Positions 8,926 to 17,546 of a DNA stretch of 64,000 nucleotides are shown in pieces. The notes under the pieces were generated by a model. That model was not told the DNA's origin. It saw nothing but the letters and a program-made list of their open reading frames with translations, and ran no database searches. Numbering within the stretch: position 1 is the first letter of the stretch; the number at the start of each line of letters is the position of its first letter. Both the position numbers and the translations under genes were made by a program. The DNA is from Scytonema sp045865695 (GTDB lineage Bacteria; Cyanobacteriota; Cyanobacteriia; Cyanobacteriales; Nostocaceae): NCBI RefSeq assembly GCF_045865695.1, contig NZ_BAACAP010000221.1, positions 1-64,000 on the forward strand, written 5' to 3'.

Positions 8926-9840
8926 ATGACTAATACCCAAGTAAATACCGCAAGCCCTTTAACCATATCTTCTCGTATTGAAAAGCGATCGCATCGAGGC
9001 GAATTAACTCAAAAACAAGTAGACAATTTTCAAAATTTCCTCACTAAAATCAATCAAGAATTCTTACAACATCGCATCATTACTAACAACACTTATACTC
9101 AATGGTTTTCTGGCGGTACGGCTACAGACAAAGAATTGCGTTATTTCATTCAGCAATTCTCGGTATTCTCCAATCAGTTCCTCATAGCAGCACTGTTAAA
9201 AGCCATTAACTCACCTACCCTTGAGCAGTCGCGAAAGAGTCGAGAAATATTGCTGAATGAACTAGGCGTCATTTATCGGAAGCTAGACCAATCGATTGGC
9301 AACAATCGGGGTCAGACGGAGGAGGACAAGGATCGAGAAGGAGATCCTGAATTAGTCAGTACTGAAGGTACAGTAGATGGTGGTATTTGTCGTTTCCGTG
9401 CGGCACATTTTGAATGGCTAGTCAATTTAGCTGAGGGTTTGGGGTTACATTACGAAGACATTGGCAAATGCAAACACGGAAGTTCTACAACTTTGCACTT
9501 CTGTAACGAACTGCAACGTCTTTATGGAAGTGATGACCCACATATCGCTGAGGGTGCTAGCTTTGCAGTGGAAAACTGGGCAGCAGCAGGCTTTTGGCAG
9601 GAATTGGAGGAAGGACTCACGCGCATCAAGCAAGCTCGATACCCGCATCTGCGTTTGGCTTTCTTTAGTTGGCATAATCGTGTCGAGATGCAACACGCCG
9701 GACACACTCTGGAGGAACTTGAAGCAGTTTATTTTCAAGACGATTTTGACCAAACTAAATTCATTCAGGGAGGACGAGAGATTCTTGATGCCATTGCTGT
9801 TTTTTGGGATGGATTAGAGGCGGACCGTCATAATTCGTAA
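8926..9840 (+). CDS. Heme-oxygenase-fold, candidate iron-dependent oxidase
   Basis: A 304-residue, all-helical soluble protein. The pattern LLNELG (E112), RAAHFEW (H161), FAVENWA (E216) and the dense WHNRVEMQHAGH (H250, E254, H257, H260) resembles the non-heme iron and diiron oxidases with a heme-oxygenase-like fold (the 'iron-containing redox enzyme' group, with CADD, SznF and UndA relatives). Members cleave C-C bonds or oxidise small acids and amino acids. The actual substrate is unknown here. The internal segment 123-150 is hydrophilic and probably a loop. It lies in the hppD cluster, on the same strand, just before an acyl-activating enzyme. The stop codon and the last residues (N-S) fall inside the taattcg repeat. 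Fold assignment is inferred from spacing of metal-type residues. Confidence 0.55.
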   Translation: MTNTQVNTASPLTISSRIEKRSHRGELTQKQVDNFQNFLTKINQEFLQHRIITNNTYTQWFSGGTATDKELRYFIQQFSVFSNQFLIAALLKAINSPTLEQSRKSREILLNELGVIYRKLDQSIGNNRGQTEEDKDREGDPELVSTEGTVDGGICRFRAAHFEWLVNLAEGLGLHYEDIGKCKHGSSTTLHFCNELQRLYGSDDPHIAEGASFAVENWAAAGFWQELEEGLTRIKQARYPHLRLAFFSWHNRVEMQHAGHTLEELEAVYFQDDFDQTKFIQGGREILDAIAVFWDGLEADRHNS

Positions 9841-9863
9841 TTCGTAATTCGTAATTCGTAATT
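9831..9863. repeat. Tandem 'taattcg' heptamer repeat
   Basis: Four to five head-to-tail units of the heptamer taattcg run across the stop codon of the preceding gene. The same unit appears at 60934-60952 right after the transporter binding-protein gene. It is a short tandem repeat of the STRR size class known from heterocystous cyanobacteria. Confidence 0.8.
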
Positions 9864-9908
9864 GAAGTTCATAATTAAGAATTGGAGCAAAGCGACTTGA
9901 CACGGGGG

Positions 9909-11987
9909 ATGAGGGTGGAATTATCAGTGGAACAAATCACTGCTTGTGGTGTCGAAGCAGATAGTGCGATCGCAATTCTGCCGCAAGTTAATGAATGGCT
10001 TGCTTCATTACAGCCTAGTGATTGCTGGCAACACTTGGTACGATATATTCTTAAACCTAATCACCCCTTTGCACTACACGAACTCCTTTACAAAACCACG
10101 TTCTTTAATTGGGATAGCAGCCAAGGATTACCTCCTGCTTGGTTTCCTTCTCAAGAACAAATTCAAGCAACCAATATCGCTGCTTTCATGAATTCCCTAA
10201 AACTAGATTCTTATCTAGAACTTCATGCTTGGTCGGCACAAAATCGGGCTGAGTTCTGGGACATCACGATTCAACATTTGGGTATTCATTTTCAGGAAAA
10301 GTACAGCCATATCGTTGATTTGAGTCATGGAGTTGAGTCACCACAATGGCTAGTAGGTGCTCGATTTAACATCGTTGAAAGTTGTTTTTCAGCACCAGAT
10401 GATACACCTGCTATTGTCTTCCAATCGAATCGGGGTTCAATTTCTACCATGACTTATGGCGAACTCCAATCTTTAACTAACCGAGTTGCTAACGGATTGG
10501 TGGAGGCTGGCTTTATTTTAGGAGACACTATTGCTATTGTGATGCCTATGACAGTCGAATCCGTAGCAATTTACTTGGGAATTATTAAAGCTGGTTGCGT
10601 GGTAGTTTCTATAGCTGACAGTTTTGCTGCTACAGAAATTGCTATGAGGTTGCGTCTGTCCAACGCTCGAGCAATCTTTACTCAAAGCTATATTGTACGT
10701 AGTGGTAAGCAATTGCCTCTCTATGAGAAAGCGATCGCAGCCAATTCTCCTAGAGCAATTGTTATAAAAACGAAAACGGGCAATAAGGAAACTGTTGCCT
10801 TTTTAAAATTGCGTCCCGACGATTTGATTTGGGAAGATTTTCTCAGTTCCAACCCTCGATTCGATGCCATCCCCGCTCATCCTGCTACTGCTATTAATAT
10901 CTTATTTTCCTCCGGTACAACAGGAGAACCCAAAGCTATTCCTTGGACGCAAACGACTCCCATAAAATGTGCTATTGATGCTCATCTGCATCACGATATC
11001 CACTCCGGCGATGTAGTTGCTTGGCACACTAACTTAGGATGGATGATGGGACCGTGGTTGATTTACGCTTGCTTGTTGAATAAAGCGACTATTGCCCTTT
11101 ATTACGGAGCACCTACAGAAAGAGAATATGGTCAGTTTATACAAGACACTAAAGTAAATTTACTTGGTGTGGTACCAAGTCTTGTCAGTCAATGGAAAAC
11201 TACCGCTTGTATGCAAGGGCTAGATTGGAGTGCAATAAAAGCTTTGAGTTCCACAGGTGAATGTTCCAAACCGCAAGATATGTTTTACCTAATGTCTTTA
11301 GCTGGATACAAACCCATTATCGAATACTGTGGAGGTACAGAAATAGGTGGCGGCTATATCACTGGAACTTTGGTGCAGCCTTGCGTACCATCAACTTTTA
11401 CCACACCTGCTTTGGGATTAGATTTTGTGATTCTTGACACAGAGGGAAATTCTGCTGACAAAGGTGAGGCGTTTATCGTACCTCCATCTATTGGCTTGTC
11501 TACCGAGTTGTTGAACAAAGACCATTACCAAGTTTACTTTGCCAATACTCCTGTTCTTCCCTCCTCAACTCCTTTGCGCCGTCATGGCGACCAAATAGAA
11601 CGATTACCTAACGGCTATTACTGCGCTCGCGGTCGCGTTGATGATACGATGAATCTCGGAGGGATTAAGGTGAGTTCAGCTGAGATCGAACAAGTTCTGA
11701 ATCGCCAACCAGGAATTTGTGAAAGTGCTGCGATCGCTGTTTCTCCTTCACAAGGAGGACCAAGCCGATTGGTGATTTATGCAGTCGTTGCACCGGAGAT
11801 TCAACAAGATAAAACAGCAATAATGACTTCCTTACAAGCCGCAATTAAGCAACATCTTAATCCTTTATTCAAAATTTACGATCTTGTCATTGTTGATACT
11901 TTGCCACGCACGGCTTCTAATAAAGTGATGCGTCGGGTATTGCGCGAACAGTATTGTTTTCCGATTATTCATAAAAATAGGCTGTAA
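9909..11987 (+). CDS. Acyl-activating enzyme, AAE17/18-like AMP-forming ligase
   Basis: A member of the ANL superfamily of about 692 residues. The N-terminal part (roughly the first 140 residues, with HELLYKTTFFNWDSSQGLPP) is the extra domain seen in plant AAE17/AAE18 and acetoacetyl-CoA synthetase relatives. Core motifs are the P-loop FSSGTTGEPKAIPW, the A4/A5 region TNLGWMMGPWLIYACLL and IEYCGGTEIGGGY, the A7 RHGDQIE, A8 NLGGIKVSSAEIEQ and the A10 lysine in TASNKVMRRVLR. It should make an acyl adenylate and then a CoA thioester of a small or aromatic carboxylic acid. ATG at 9909 follows a cacgggggatg purine run and is preferred. An in-frame TTG at 9882 would add nine residues. It ends the hppD cluster. 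Confidence 0.8.
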   Translation: MRVELSVEQITACGVEADSAIAILPQVNEWLASLQPSDCWQHLVRYILKPNHPFALHELLYKTTFFNWDSSQGLPPAWFPSQEQIQATNIAAFMNSLKLDSYLELHAWSAQNRAEFWDITIQHLGIHFQEKYSHIVDLSHGVESPQWLVGARFNIVESCFSAPDDTPAIVFQSNRGSISTMTYGELQSLTNRVANGLVEAGFILGDTIAIVMPMTVESVAIYLGIIKAGCVVVSIADSFAATEIAMRLRLSNARAIFTQSYIVRSGKQLPLYEKAIAANSPRAIVIKTKTGNKETVAFLKLRPDDLIWEDFLSSNPRFDAIPAHPATAINILFSSGTTGEPKAIPWTQTTPIKCAIDAHLHHDIHSGDVVAWHTNLGWMMGPWLIYACLLNKATIALYYGAPTEREYGQFIQDTKVNLLGVVPSLVSQWKTTACMQGLDWSAIKALSSTGECSKPQDMFYLMSLAGYKPIIEYCGGTEIGGGYITGTLVQPCVPSTFTTPALGLDFVILDTEGNSADKGEAFIVPPSIGLSTELLNKDHYQVYFANTPVLPSSTPLRRHGDQIERLPNGYYCARGRVDDTMNLGGIKVSSAEIEQVLNRQPGICESAAIAVSPSQGGPSRLVIYAVVAPEIQQDKTAIMTSLQAAIKQHLNPLFKIYDLVIVDTLPRTASNKVMRRVLREQYCFPIIHKNRL

Positions 11988-12314
11988 CACGCCTTGGTCA
12001 ATCGACGAGAACCTGCAAAACAGGACACGTTAACAGCTTAGGGACTTCCAAATAAAAAAATAACCAACTTTCTCTTGTGGGACGGGCGTCCTCGCCCGTT
12101 CTTTATGAGTGAGAGCTACATGAAGAGCAGATCGTAATTCTCATGCTCGAATAATCATCTGCCCACATCATGGTGATTACAATTGTACGTGTCGCGTTTC
12201 CACTTTGATATACATAACATATGAGACTCAAGAAATTAAATGAATTGAGTCTCATATTTCAGAGCTACCACGCTCCCGCGTATTTTAGGTGTAGCCGCAA
12301 CTTCCTCCTTGCCA
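11988..12314. other. Intergenic region with one REP-type palindrome
   Basis: Positions 12082-12099 are the hairpin acgggcg-tcct-cgcccgt. Otherwise the stretch is AT-rich and holds a repeated 'gagactcaa...ttgagtctcat' inverted pair around 12222-12256. I see no gene. Confidence 0.6.
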
Positions 12315-12322
12315 GAGCTAAA

Positions 12323-12459
12323 GGGAGCATCCCAATTTGGAAAAAACGCCAAGCGATTGGAAATCGCGGCTATACAAACTAAGTCCGCGCAGGCGGACTT
12401 AGTTTGTATAGCAAGAGAATTCTATTCTGAGGGCAATGTGCATTCATTGGGATGCTCCC
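12323..12459. mobile_element. 137-bp MITE with 14-bp TIRs and 8-bp target duplication
   Basis: Perfect terminal inverted repeats gggagcatcccaat (12323-12336) and attgggatgctccc (12446-12459) bound the element. The octamer gagctaaa is directly repeated on both sides (12315-12322 and 12460-12467), which is the mark of transposition. There is no coding capacity. A large perfect hairpin with 20-bp arms (12369-12388 and 12393-12412, loop gcag) sits inside. An 8-bp duplication with GGG-type ends fits families such as IS1595, but the parent transposase is not in this window. A partial relative of the inner hairpin lies at 47381-47412. Confidence 0.9.
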
Positions 12460-12499
12460 GAGCTAAAAGGGGGGTATCAAAGCGATTTGGTATAACCTA

Positions 12500-14305
12500 T
12501 CAGTTGTCCTGCGAGAGAATAAGCACGCTGTAGGGACCAATCCCGACATTCCCATTACAAGACATCCCATCTTTAGCGCCCCAACTTGCTGTAGTATCAT
12601 AGCCAGGATAATTGCCAAAGTCAGGGCTGTAGCCATTCCAATCGCTATTGAAGCGTACTCGCCAGTAGCCTTCGCTAGGAAACCCGATGTTATAGCTCTC
12701 ATAGCTCCGGTCAGCCATGTTCGCCACAACAATGACATCATCCCCAAGACCGCCATTCTCCCAACGATGGAACGCAATAACCTTATCATTGTTATTAACA
12801 TGGTGGACGTTGACGTGTTGACCGCACAGACCCTTGGTTTCGTTGTACCAATTGCGACGCAGACGGATGAGGTCGCGGTACATATCGTGGATACCACAAT
12901 AGGTTTCCAACTTCTTCCAGTCCAACGGGTCTTGGTCGTTGAACCATTTATCTTCAAGGAGTTCCTGACCCTGGAAGATCATGGGAACGCCCGGTGCGGT
13001 GAACACTAAAGCTGCTCCTAGCGTAGAGCGCTTCCTGGAGAACCAACTACCAGCATTATCGTGCCAGATTTCCTCCGGAACGCGGGAGCGACCATTGGCG
13101 ACTTCATCGTGGGATTCTGTATAAATCACCCGCTCGAAGCAATCTGTGCCGTAACGGTGATTAATGGCGTCGCAAACAGCATACATATTGCGATCGCAAT
13201 CGTTAAGAGTGCCAATCGCATTGCGAATAGGATAGACGAAGCTAGAGTCCCATTGCGCGTCAAAGCCAGCACCGCCAGCACCCGTATCCTTGGTAATCCA
13301 TTCGTTGTTCTGTAAGTCTTCGGCGATCGTGAGCTTCCACGGTTGTTTGGCGTCGATTTCGTCGTTAATCCACTGCATGAAGCTCCAGCCTTCTGGAATG
13401 TCGCCGCCGCTACCGTTGTTCAGCGTCCGGATGTTAACTGTAGAATCCCAACGCAGACCGTCAACATGGCATTTTTCTAGCCACATCAGAGCATTGTCGC
13501 GCAGATATTGGCGCACTTCACCCCGACCGTAGTCGGGTCGCGTATCTCCCCAGGGGGTTTTGGAACGCCAGTCGTTGTAGAAGTAAATGCCGCCCTTGCC
13601 GTTTTCACTCCAGCCATCAAACTGCCACAGGTCGAGATCGCTGGGGCCAAAGTGGTTGTAGACCACGTCGAGAATCACGGCAATGCCGCGAGAGTGAGCT
13701 TCCTTGACCAGCTCTTTGAACTCTCTAATACCGCCGTAAATTTTTTCAATGGCGAAGGGGTTAGCAGGGTTGTAGCCCCAAGAGAAATCGGCGGCAAACT
13801 CGGCAAGCGGCATGAGCTGAATTGCATTAATACCCAAATCTTGGAGGTAACCTAGCCGCTGAACGATTCCCTCAAGCTTCCCTGGCGCTCCACCTGGTTC
13901 ATCGTAGAACGTCCCAACGTGCATCTCGTAGATGACCATCTCATGCCAAGACGGCATGGTGTAGTTCTCCGAACTCCAATCAAAGTCAGGATCGTGAATT
14001 ACCGAGTTACCGCTAGAGTGGGTGACTTCCCGGGCGTAGGGGTCATTCCTTGAGTAGGTCTTGTCGGTATCGCGGTTGACGAGCGCAAATCTGTATTCGT
14101 CGCCGATTTTAGCATTAGGTACGTCAGCAGACCAGTAGCCATTGCCTTCGCTGGTCAGCGGATTCCGATCTTGAGTCCAGTTGTTGAAACTACCTACTAC
14201 AGAAACACCATGAGCAAACGGTGCCCAGACCCGAAAGGCAGTACCCCCATCGTAGGGGATAGCGCCCATGCCTGAATGTGAGGATATAGAGATAGTGGAA
14301 ATCAA
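12500..14305 (-). CDS. GH13 alpha-amylase / branching-enzyme-like protein
   Basis: About 601 residues. An N-terminal CBM48-type beta-sandwich (FRVWAPFAHGVSVVGSFNNW) precedes a GH13 barrel. Barrel motifs are DVVYNHFGP (region I), GLRWDSTV with the nucleophile Asp (region II), LTIAEDLQ with the acid Glu (region III) and YTESHDE (region IV). A C-terminal beta domain ends the protein. It should hydrolyse or rearrange alpha-1,4/1,6 glucans in the cytoplasm, so a role in glycogen turnover is likely. The exact specificity is not readable. TTG at 14305 is preferred as start because AAGGAG lies 7 nt before it (14313-14318). The TTG at 14311 is too close to that site, and the first ATG is at 14269. No signal peptide. 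Confidence 0.85.
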   Translation of the reverse strand: MISTISISSHSGMGAIPYDGGTAFRVWAPFAHGVSVVGSFNNWTQDRNPLTSEGNGYWSADVPNAKIGDEYRFALVNRDTDKTYSRNDPYAREVTHSSGNSVIHDPDFDWSSENYTMPSWHEMVIYEMHVGTFYDEPGGAPGKLEGIVQRLGYLQDLGINAIQLMPLAEFAADFSWGYNPANPFAIEKIYGGIREFKELVKEAHSRGIAVILDVVYNHFGPSDLDLWQFDGWSENGKGGIYFYNDWRSKTPWGDTRPDYGRGEVRQYLRDNALMWLEKCHVDGLRWDSTVNIRTLNNGSGGDIPEGWSFMQWINDEIDAKQPWKLTIAEDLQNNEWITKDTGAGGAGFDAQWDSSFVYPIRNAIGTLNDCDRNMYAVCDAINHRYGTDCFERVIYTESHDEVANGRSRVPEEIWHDNAGSWFSRKRSTLGAALVFTAPGVPMIFQGQELLEDKWFNDQDPLDWKKLETYCGIHDMYRDLIRLRRNWYNETKGLCGQHVNVHHVNNNDKVIAFHRWENGGLGDDVIVVANMADRSYESYNIGFPSEGYWRVRFNSDWNGYSPDFGNYPGYDTTASWGAKDGMSCNGNVGIGPYSVLILSQDN

Positions 14306-14559
14306 TTGCAAACTCCTTGTTCTGAGGTTAAAGTTCCGTGTTCTGAATTAGAACGTTCCAGTTGTAGAGACGTTACGGCGAAACGTCTTTACAAGATTCT
14401 GCGGGTTACTGAAAAAGGGGGTGTACAACCCGAAGAAGGTCTAACATTGTTGCTTTTTACTAGGTATTAGTGACATAGGCTCCCTAAAATATCACCTCAT
14501 ATCCTTAATTAGGGATCGATGAAACCAACTCATGCATTAATTGATGTGCGATCGTTAAG

Positions 14560-14775
14560 CTAATTGAACTTGCATAGCGTGCTCCGTAATTCTTCAGCAA
14601 AGTGCCGCATTGCTGACCATACTAAAACTAGCTTTTGTTTGTGATAGGGTCGAGCTTGGACATGATGCAACGACTCAATCATGATGACGTGTACGTTATC
14701 AGTCTTGTGACAACTTTGCAAAGCTGCTTGTTCTGACCAAAGTTGATCTCCTAATATCCAAACACCAATTGTCAT
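14560..14775 (-). pseudogene. N-terminal remnant of photolyase-related protein
   Basis: A 71-residue fragment: VWILGDQLWSEQAALQSC, then VIMIESLHHV and YHKQKLVLVWSAMRHFAEELR. This is the N-terminal alpha/beta domain of the deoxyribodipyrimidine-photolyase-related (FeS/prokaryotic 6-4 type) flavoproteins, which are about 500 residues long. The family sequence stops at the conserved AEELR and is followed by an unrelated STLCKFN tail, so the FAD-binding part is gone. Nothing of it is found in the 250 bp downstream. ATG at 14775 is preceded by a purine-poor stretch. Probably a non-functional leftover of a deletion. Confidence 0.7.
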
Positions 14776-14881
14776 TTTTTTTGCCTAAAGTACTAAAAAA
14801 ATGTAAACAATTTTGAAGACTAAACTCGGTATGCTGTAAACTAGCTAACCTAATGCCATACTGCCGTACTAAGTTCACTCT

Positions 14882-16063
14882 ATGTCAGAGCATCTCTCTC
14901 TCCCAACCGTTAAACCCAACGTTCCCCATTTTTCCTCCGGTCCTTGTGCAAAACGCCCTGGTTGGTCGGTGGAAAAACTAGCCAATGCTTGTGTGGGTCG
15001 TTCTCATCGTTCCACAGATGGTAGAGCCAAGTTAGCAGAAGTTATCGAACGTTCTAAGAAAATTCTTGGTGTTCCGTCAGACTATCGTTTGGGTATTGTT
15101 CCTGCATCCGATACGGGCGCTGTGGAAATGGCTATGTGGTCATTGCTGGGAAAGCTTCCCTTGGACATATTGGCATGGGAAAGTTTCGGTCAGGAATGGG
15201 TGAAAGATGTCGTAGATGAGCTGAAGTTGCCTGATGCTCGGATTATGAAAGCACCCTATGGTAGTTTACCCGATTTACACCAAGTTGATTTTAGTCATGA
15301 TGTGGTGTTTTTGTGGAACGGAACAACATCAGGTGTAAGATGCCCTAATGGTGATTGGATAAAAGACGATCGCCAAGGGCTGGTCATTTGTGATGCGACT
15401 TCTGCTGTCTTCGCAATGGATATCCCTTGGGAAAAGCTGGATGTCGTGACCTATTCCTGGCAAAAGGTTTTGGGTGGAGAAGCACAGCACGGAGTTATTG
15501 TGCTTTCACCACGTGCAGTGGAACGTTTGGAAAGCTATGACCCAGGTAGACCCATACCAAAGATTTTCCGTCTCACCCAAAAGGGTAAGTTGATTGAAGG
15601 TATCTTTAAAGGAGACACTATCAATACACCATCAATGCTGTGCGTAGAAGATGCACTTGACGGTTTAATTTGGGCAGAAAGTATTGGTGGGCTTCCAGGG
15701 CTGATTCGCCGCAGTGAAGCCAATCTAGCTGCGATCGCCGGTTGGGTAGAGAAAAGCAGTTGGGCTGCATTCCTCGCTGAAAATCCCGAAATTCGTTCCT
15801 GTACTTCTATTTGCTTGAAAATTAAAGATTCTTGGTTTGGGACTTTGAACTCGGAAAAACAAGCAGAATTTGCCAAGAAACTCGCTAAAGTTTTGGAACA
15901 AAAAGAAGTTGCTTACGATATTGCATCTTATCGTTCTGCTCCTCCAGGGATCAGAATTTGGGGCGGTGCAACAGTAGAAACTTCGGATATCGAAGCTTTG
16001 TTACCTTGGTTGGATTGGGCTTTTGCTACCGTGAAAGCTGATTTTGAGAAAGCTGTAGCGTGA
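14882..16063 (+). CDS. serC: Phosphoserine aminotransferase
   Basis: The 393-residue class V PLP aminotransferase makes 3-phosphoserine from 3-phosphohydroxypyruvate and glutamate in serine synthesis. The PLP Schiff-base lysine is in YSWQKVLGGE (about residue 196). NGTTSGVRCPNGDW and the N-terminal FSSGPCAKRPGWS are typical of the TIGR01365 (Methanosarcina/alphaproteobacterial/cyanobacterial) subtype rather than the E. coli type. Length is full. ATG at 14882 is the only sensible start. It stands as a single gene between the photolyase remnant and a repeat block. The C-terminal region (YRSAPPGIRIWGGATVE) is intact. Confidence 0.92.
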   Translation: MSEHLSLPTVKPNVPHFSSGPCAKRPGWSVEKLANACVGRSHRSTDGRAKLAEVIERSKKILGVPSDYRLGIVPASDTGAVEMAMWSLLGKLPLDILAWESFGQEWVKDVVDELKLPDARIMKAPYGSLPDLHQVDFSHDVVFLWNGTTSGVRCPNGDWIKDDRQGLVICDATSAVFAMDIPWEKLDVVTYSWQKVLGGEAQHGVIVLSPRAVERLESYDPGRPIPKIFRLTQKGKLIEGIFKGDTINTPSMLCVEDALDGLIWAESIGGLPGLIRRSEANLAAIAGWVEKSSWAAFLAENPEIRSCTSICLKIKDSWFGTLNSEKQAEFAKKLAKVLEQKEVAYDIASYRSAPPGIRIWGGATVETSDIEALLPWLDWAFATVKADFEKAVA

Positions 16064-16113
16064 GCGATCGCGAAACAACATTAATTGAAGCGTAAAATAT
16101 AAATTCTTGTAGA

Positions 16114-16155
16114 GTGGGTAATGCCCACCGTTCGATGTTGGTGGGCATTACCCAC
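16114..16155. repeat. Hairpin of the 'gtgggcattaccCAC' family
   Basis: Perfect 16-bp arms gtgggtaatgcccacc (16114-16129) and ggtgggcattacccac (16140-16155) flank a 10-nt loop. The hairpin lies 50 nt after the serC stop and could work as a terminator, although no T-run follows. Relatives occur near 2930, 6310, 33770 and 43088. Confidence 0.85.
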
Positions 16156-16285
16156 CCTACGCTATATATAAATAATCTTCTAGTGGGAAGGGAGTCATTG
16201 GAAAAATTGGACAAAATTAATTTCAACGGTGTTTTTGCTTTGCCCTATGCCCCATACTAAATAATCCAAAATAGATAGCCTTTTT

Positions 16286-17488
16286 ATGCACCTTATTGTT
16301 TTAGAGCAAACTCCTTCTTCTCGTCTCGGCGGACAACAAATTGCCTTGTTTGACATTTGCTGTGGTTTGGCTGAGAAAGGACACAAAATTTCTCTGCTGT
16401 ATACCCAAGAAGGTAATTTACTAGAGCAATATCAACAGTTTTGCGATCGCGTCTTTAAGGTTAAAAGATATTTAATTAATCGACCACAATATGTTTTTGA
16501 TTTTTTAATCGATCTTTGGAAAGTTGGTAAAAATATTCCATTCGATTGCAAGACTCTCGTTCTCAGCAATCAGTTTCATGATACTCCTTTTGGTTCTGCT
16601 TTAGCTTCGTATAAAAATGTTCCTTTAGTTTGTTATCTCCATCTCCCACCACCAAGGAAAAAGTTGGCGACATGGCAGTGGAATATGGGATTAAGAGGTT
16701 TAAAAAAATTCCTTGCATTTTCAAATCTTGGCTCTCAATGGAGCATTGGATTAAAAGGGGTTAAACATTTTATTACAGTCTCAAATCATACAAAATCGGA
16801 TTGGGTTAATAGCGACTATCCAGAAAATATAATTGATATCGTATACAATGGAGTCGATTTAGAAGTTTATAAACCTACTAATGATTTTGTAAAAACGAGA
16901 AAGGAATGGAACATCTCTGAAGATATTGAAGTCATTTCTTTTGTTGGAAGATTAGATCGGGCGAAAGGAGTGGAAACTATTATCAAAGCCTTTGCTTTAT
17001 TACAAAAGAATTTTCCTAATACCAGACTCTTAATTGCGGGGAACTCTGTCAATGACAAGGAAGACTATAAAAAATTATTGGAACAATTAGTCGTCGATTT
17101 AAAAGTCGAGCAATCCGTCAAATTTCTAGGTCATGTTAATAACACAACTAGTCTATATCAAGTTAGTGATGTAACAGTTTTAGCGAGTCAATGGTCTGAA
17201 CCCTTTGGCAGAGCGATTATAGAGTCTATGGCTTGCAGTACGCCTGTGGTAGGAAGCAGAATTGGAGGAATTCCCGAAATTTTAACAGGAGAGTTTCAAA
17301 ATTTCCTTTTTGAGGCAACAAATGAAAGAGATTTGGCAGAAACTTTGAGTCGAGTTATAAATTGGAGAGAGAAAGATGCTCAATTAGGTGAAAGATGTCG
17401 CCATCATATTTCTTCAAAATTGAGTTTTGAAAAAATGATAGATGGTATTGAAAAAGTATTAGAAACTGTTATAATTCAGCACAATTAA
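16286..17488 (+). CDS. Glycosyltransferase family 4
   Basis: A 400-residue GT-B enzyme. N-terminal SSRLGGQQIALFDICCGLAE is the glycine-rich acceptor-side loop. The C-terminal domain has ISFVGRLDRAKGVETIIKAF (about 211-230) and the E-x7-E motif in SEPFGRAIIESMA (about 308-320). Such enzymes build lipopolysaccharide, exopolysaccharide or glycolipid. The acceptor is not predictable. Codon use is more AT-rich than in neighbours such as serC, which hints at a horizontally moved surface-polysaccharide gene, but no further polysaccharide gene is adjacent. ATG at 16286 is the first in frame. No membrane segment. Confidence 0.85.
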   Translation: MHLIVLEQTPSSRLGGQQIALFDICCGLAEKGHKISLLYTQEGNLLEQYQQFCDRVFKVKRYLINRPQYVFDFLIDLWKVGKNIPFDCKTLVLSNQFHDTPFGSALASYKNVPLVCYLHLPPPRKKLATWQWNMGLRGLKKFLAFSNLGSQWSIGLKGVKHFITVSNHTKSDWVNSDYPENIIDIVYNGVDLEVYKPTNDFVKTRKEWNISEDIEVISFVGRLDRAKGVETIIKAFALLQKNFPNTRLLIAGNSVNDKEDYKKLLEQLVVDLKVEQSVKFLGHVNNTTSLYQVSDVTVLASQWSEPFGRAIIESMACSTPVVGSRIGGIPEILTGEFQNFLFEATNERDLAETLSRVINWREKDAQLGERCRHHISSKLSFEKMIDGIEKVLETVIIQHN

Positions 17489-17546
17489 AGTTAACTTATG
17501 AAGCTCTTTAGGACAAGAAGTTATGCAACGGCAGGAGTGTGGAGAT

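Noticed and set aside
12463..12957. 164-residue open frame inside the GH13 gene
   Set aside because: Same strand but another frame of a well-supported GH13 enzyme; Thr/Met/Ile-rich shadow composition.
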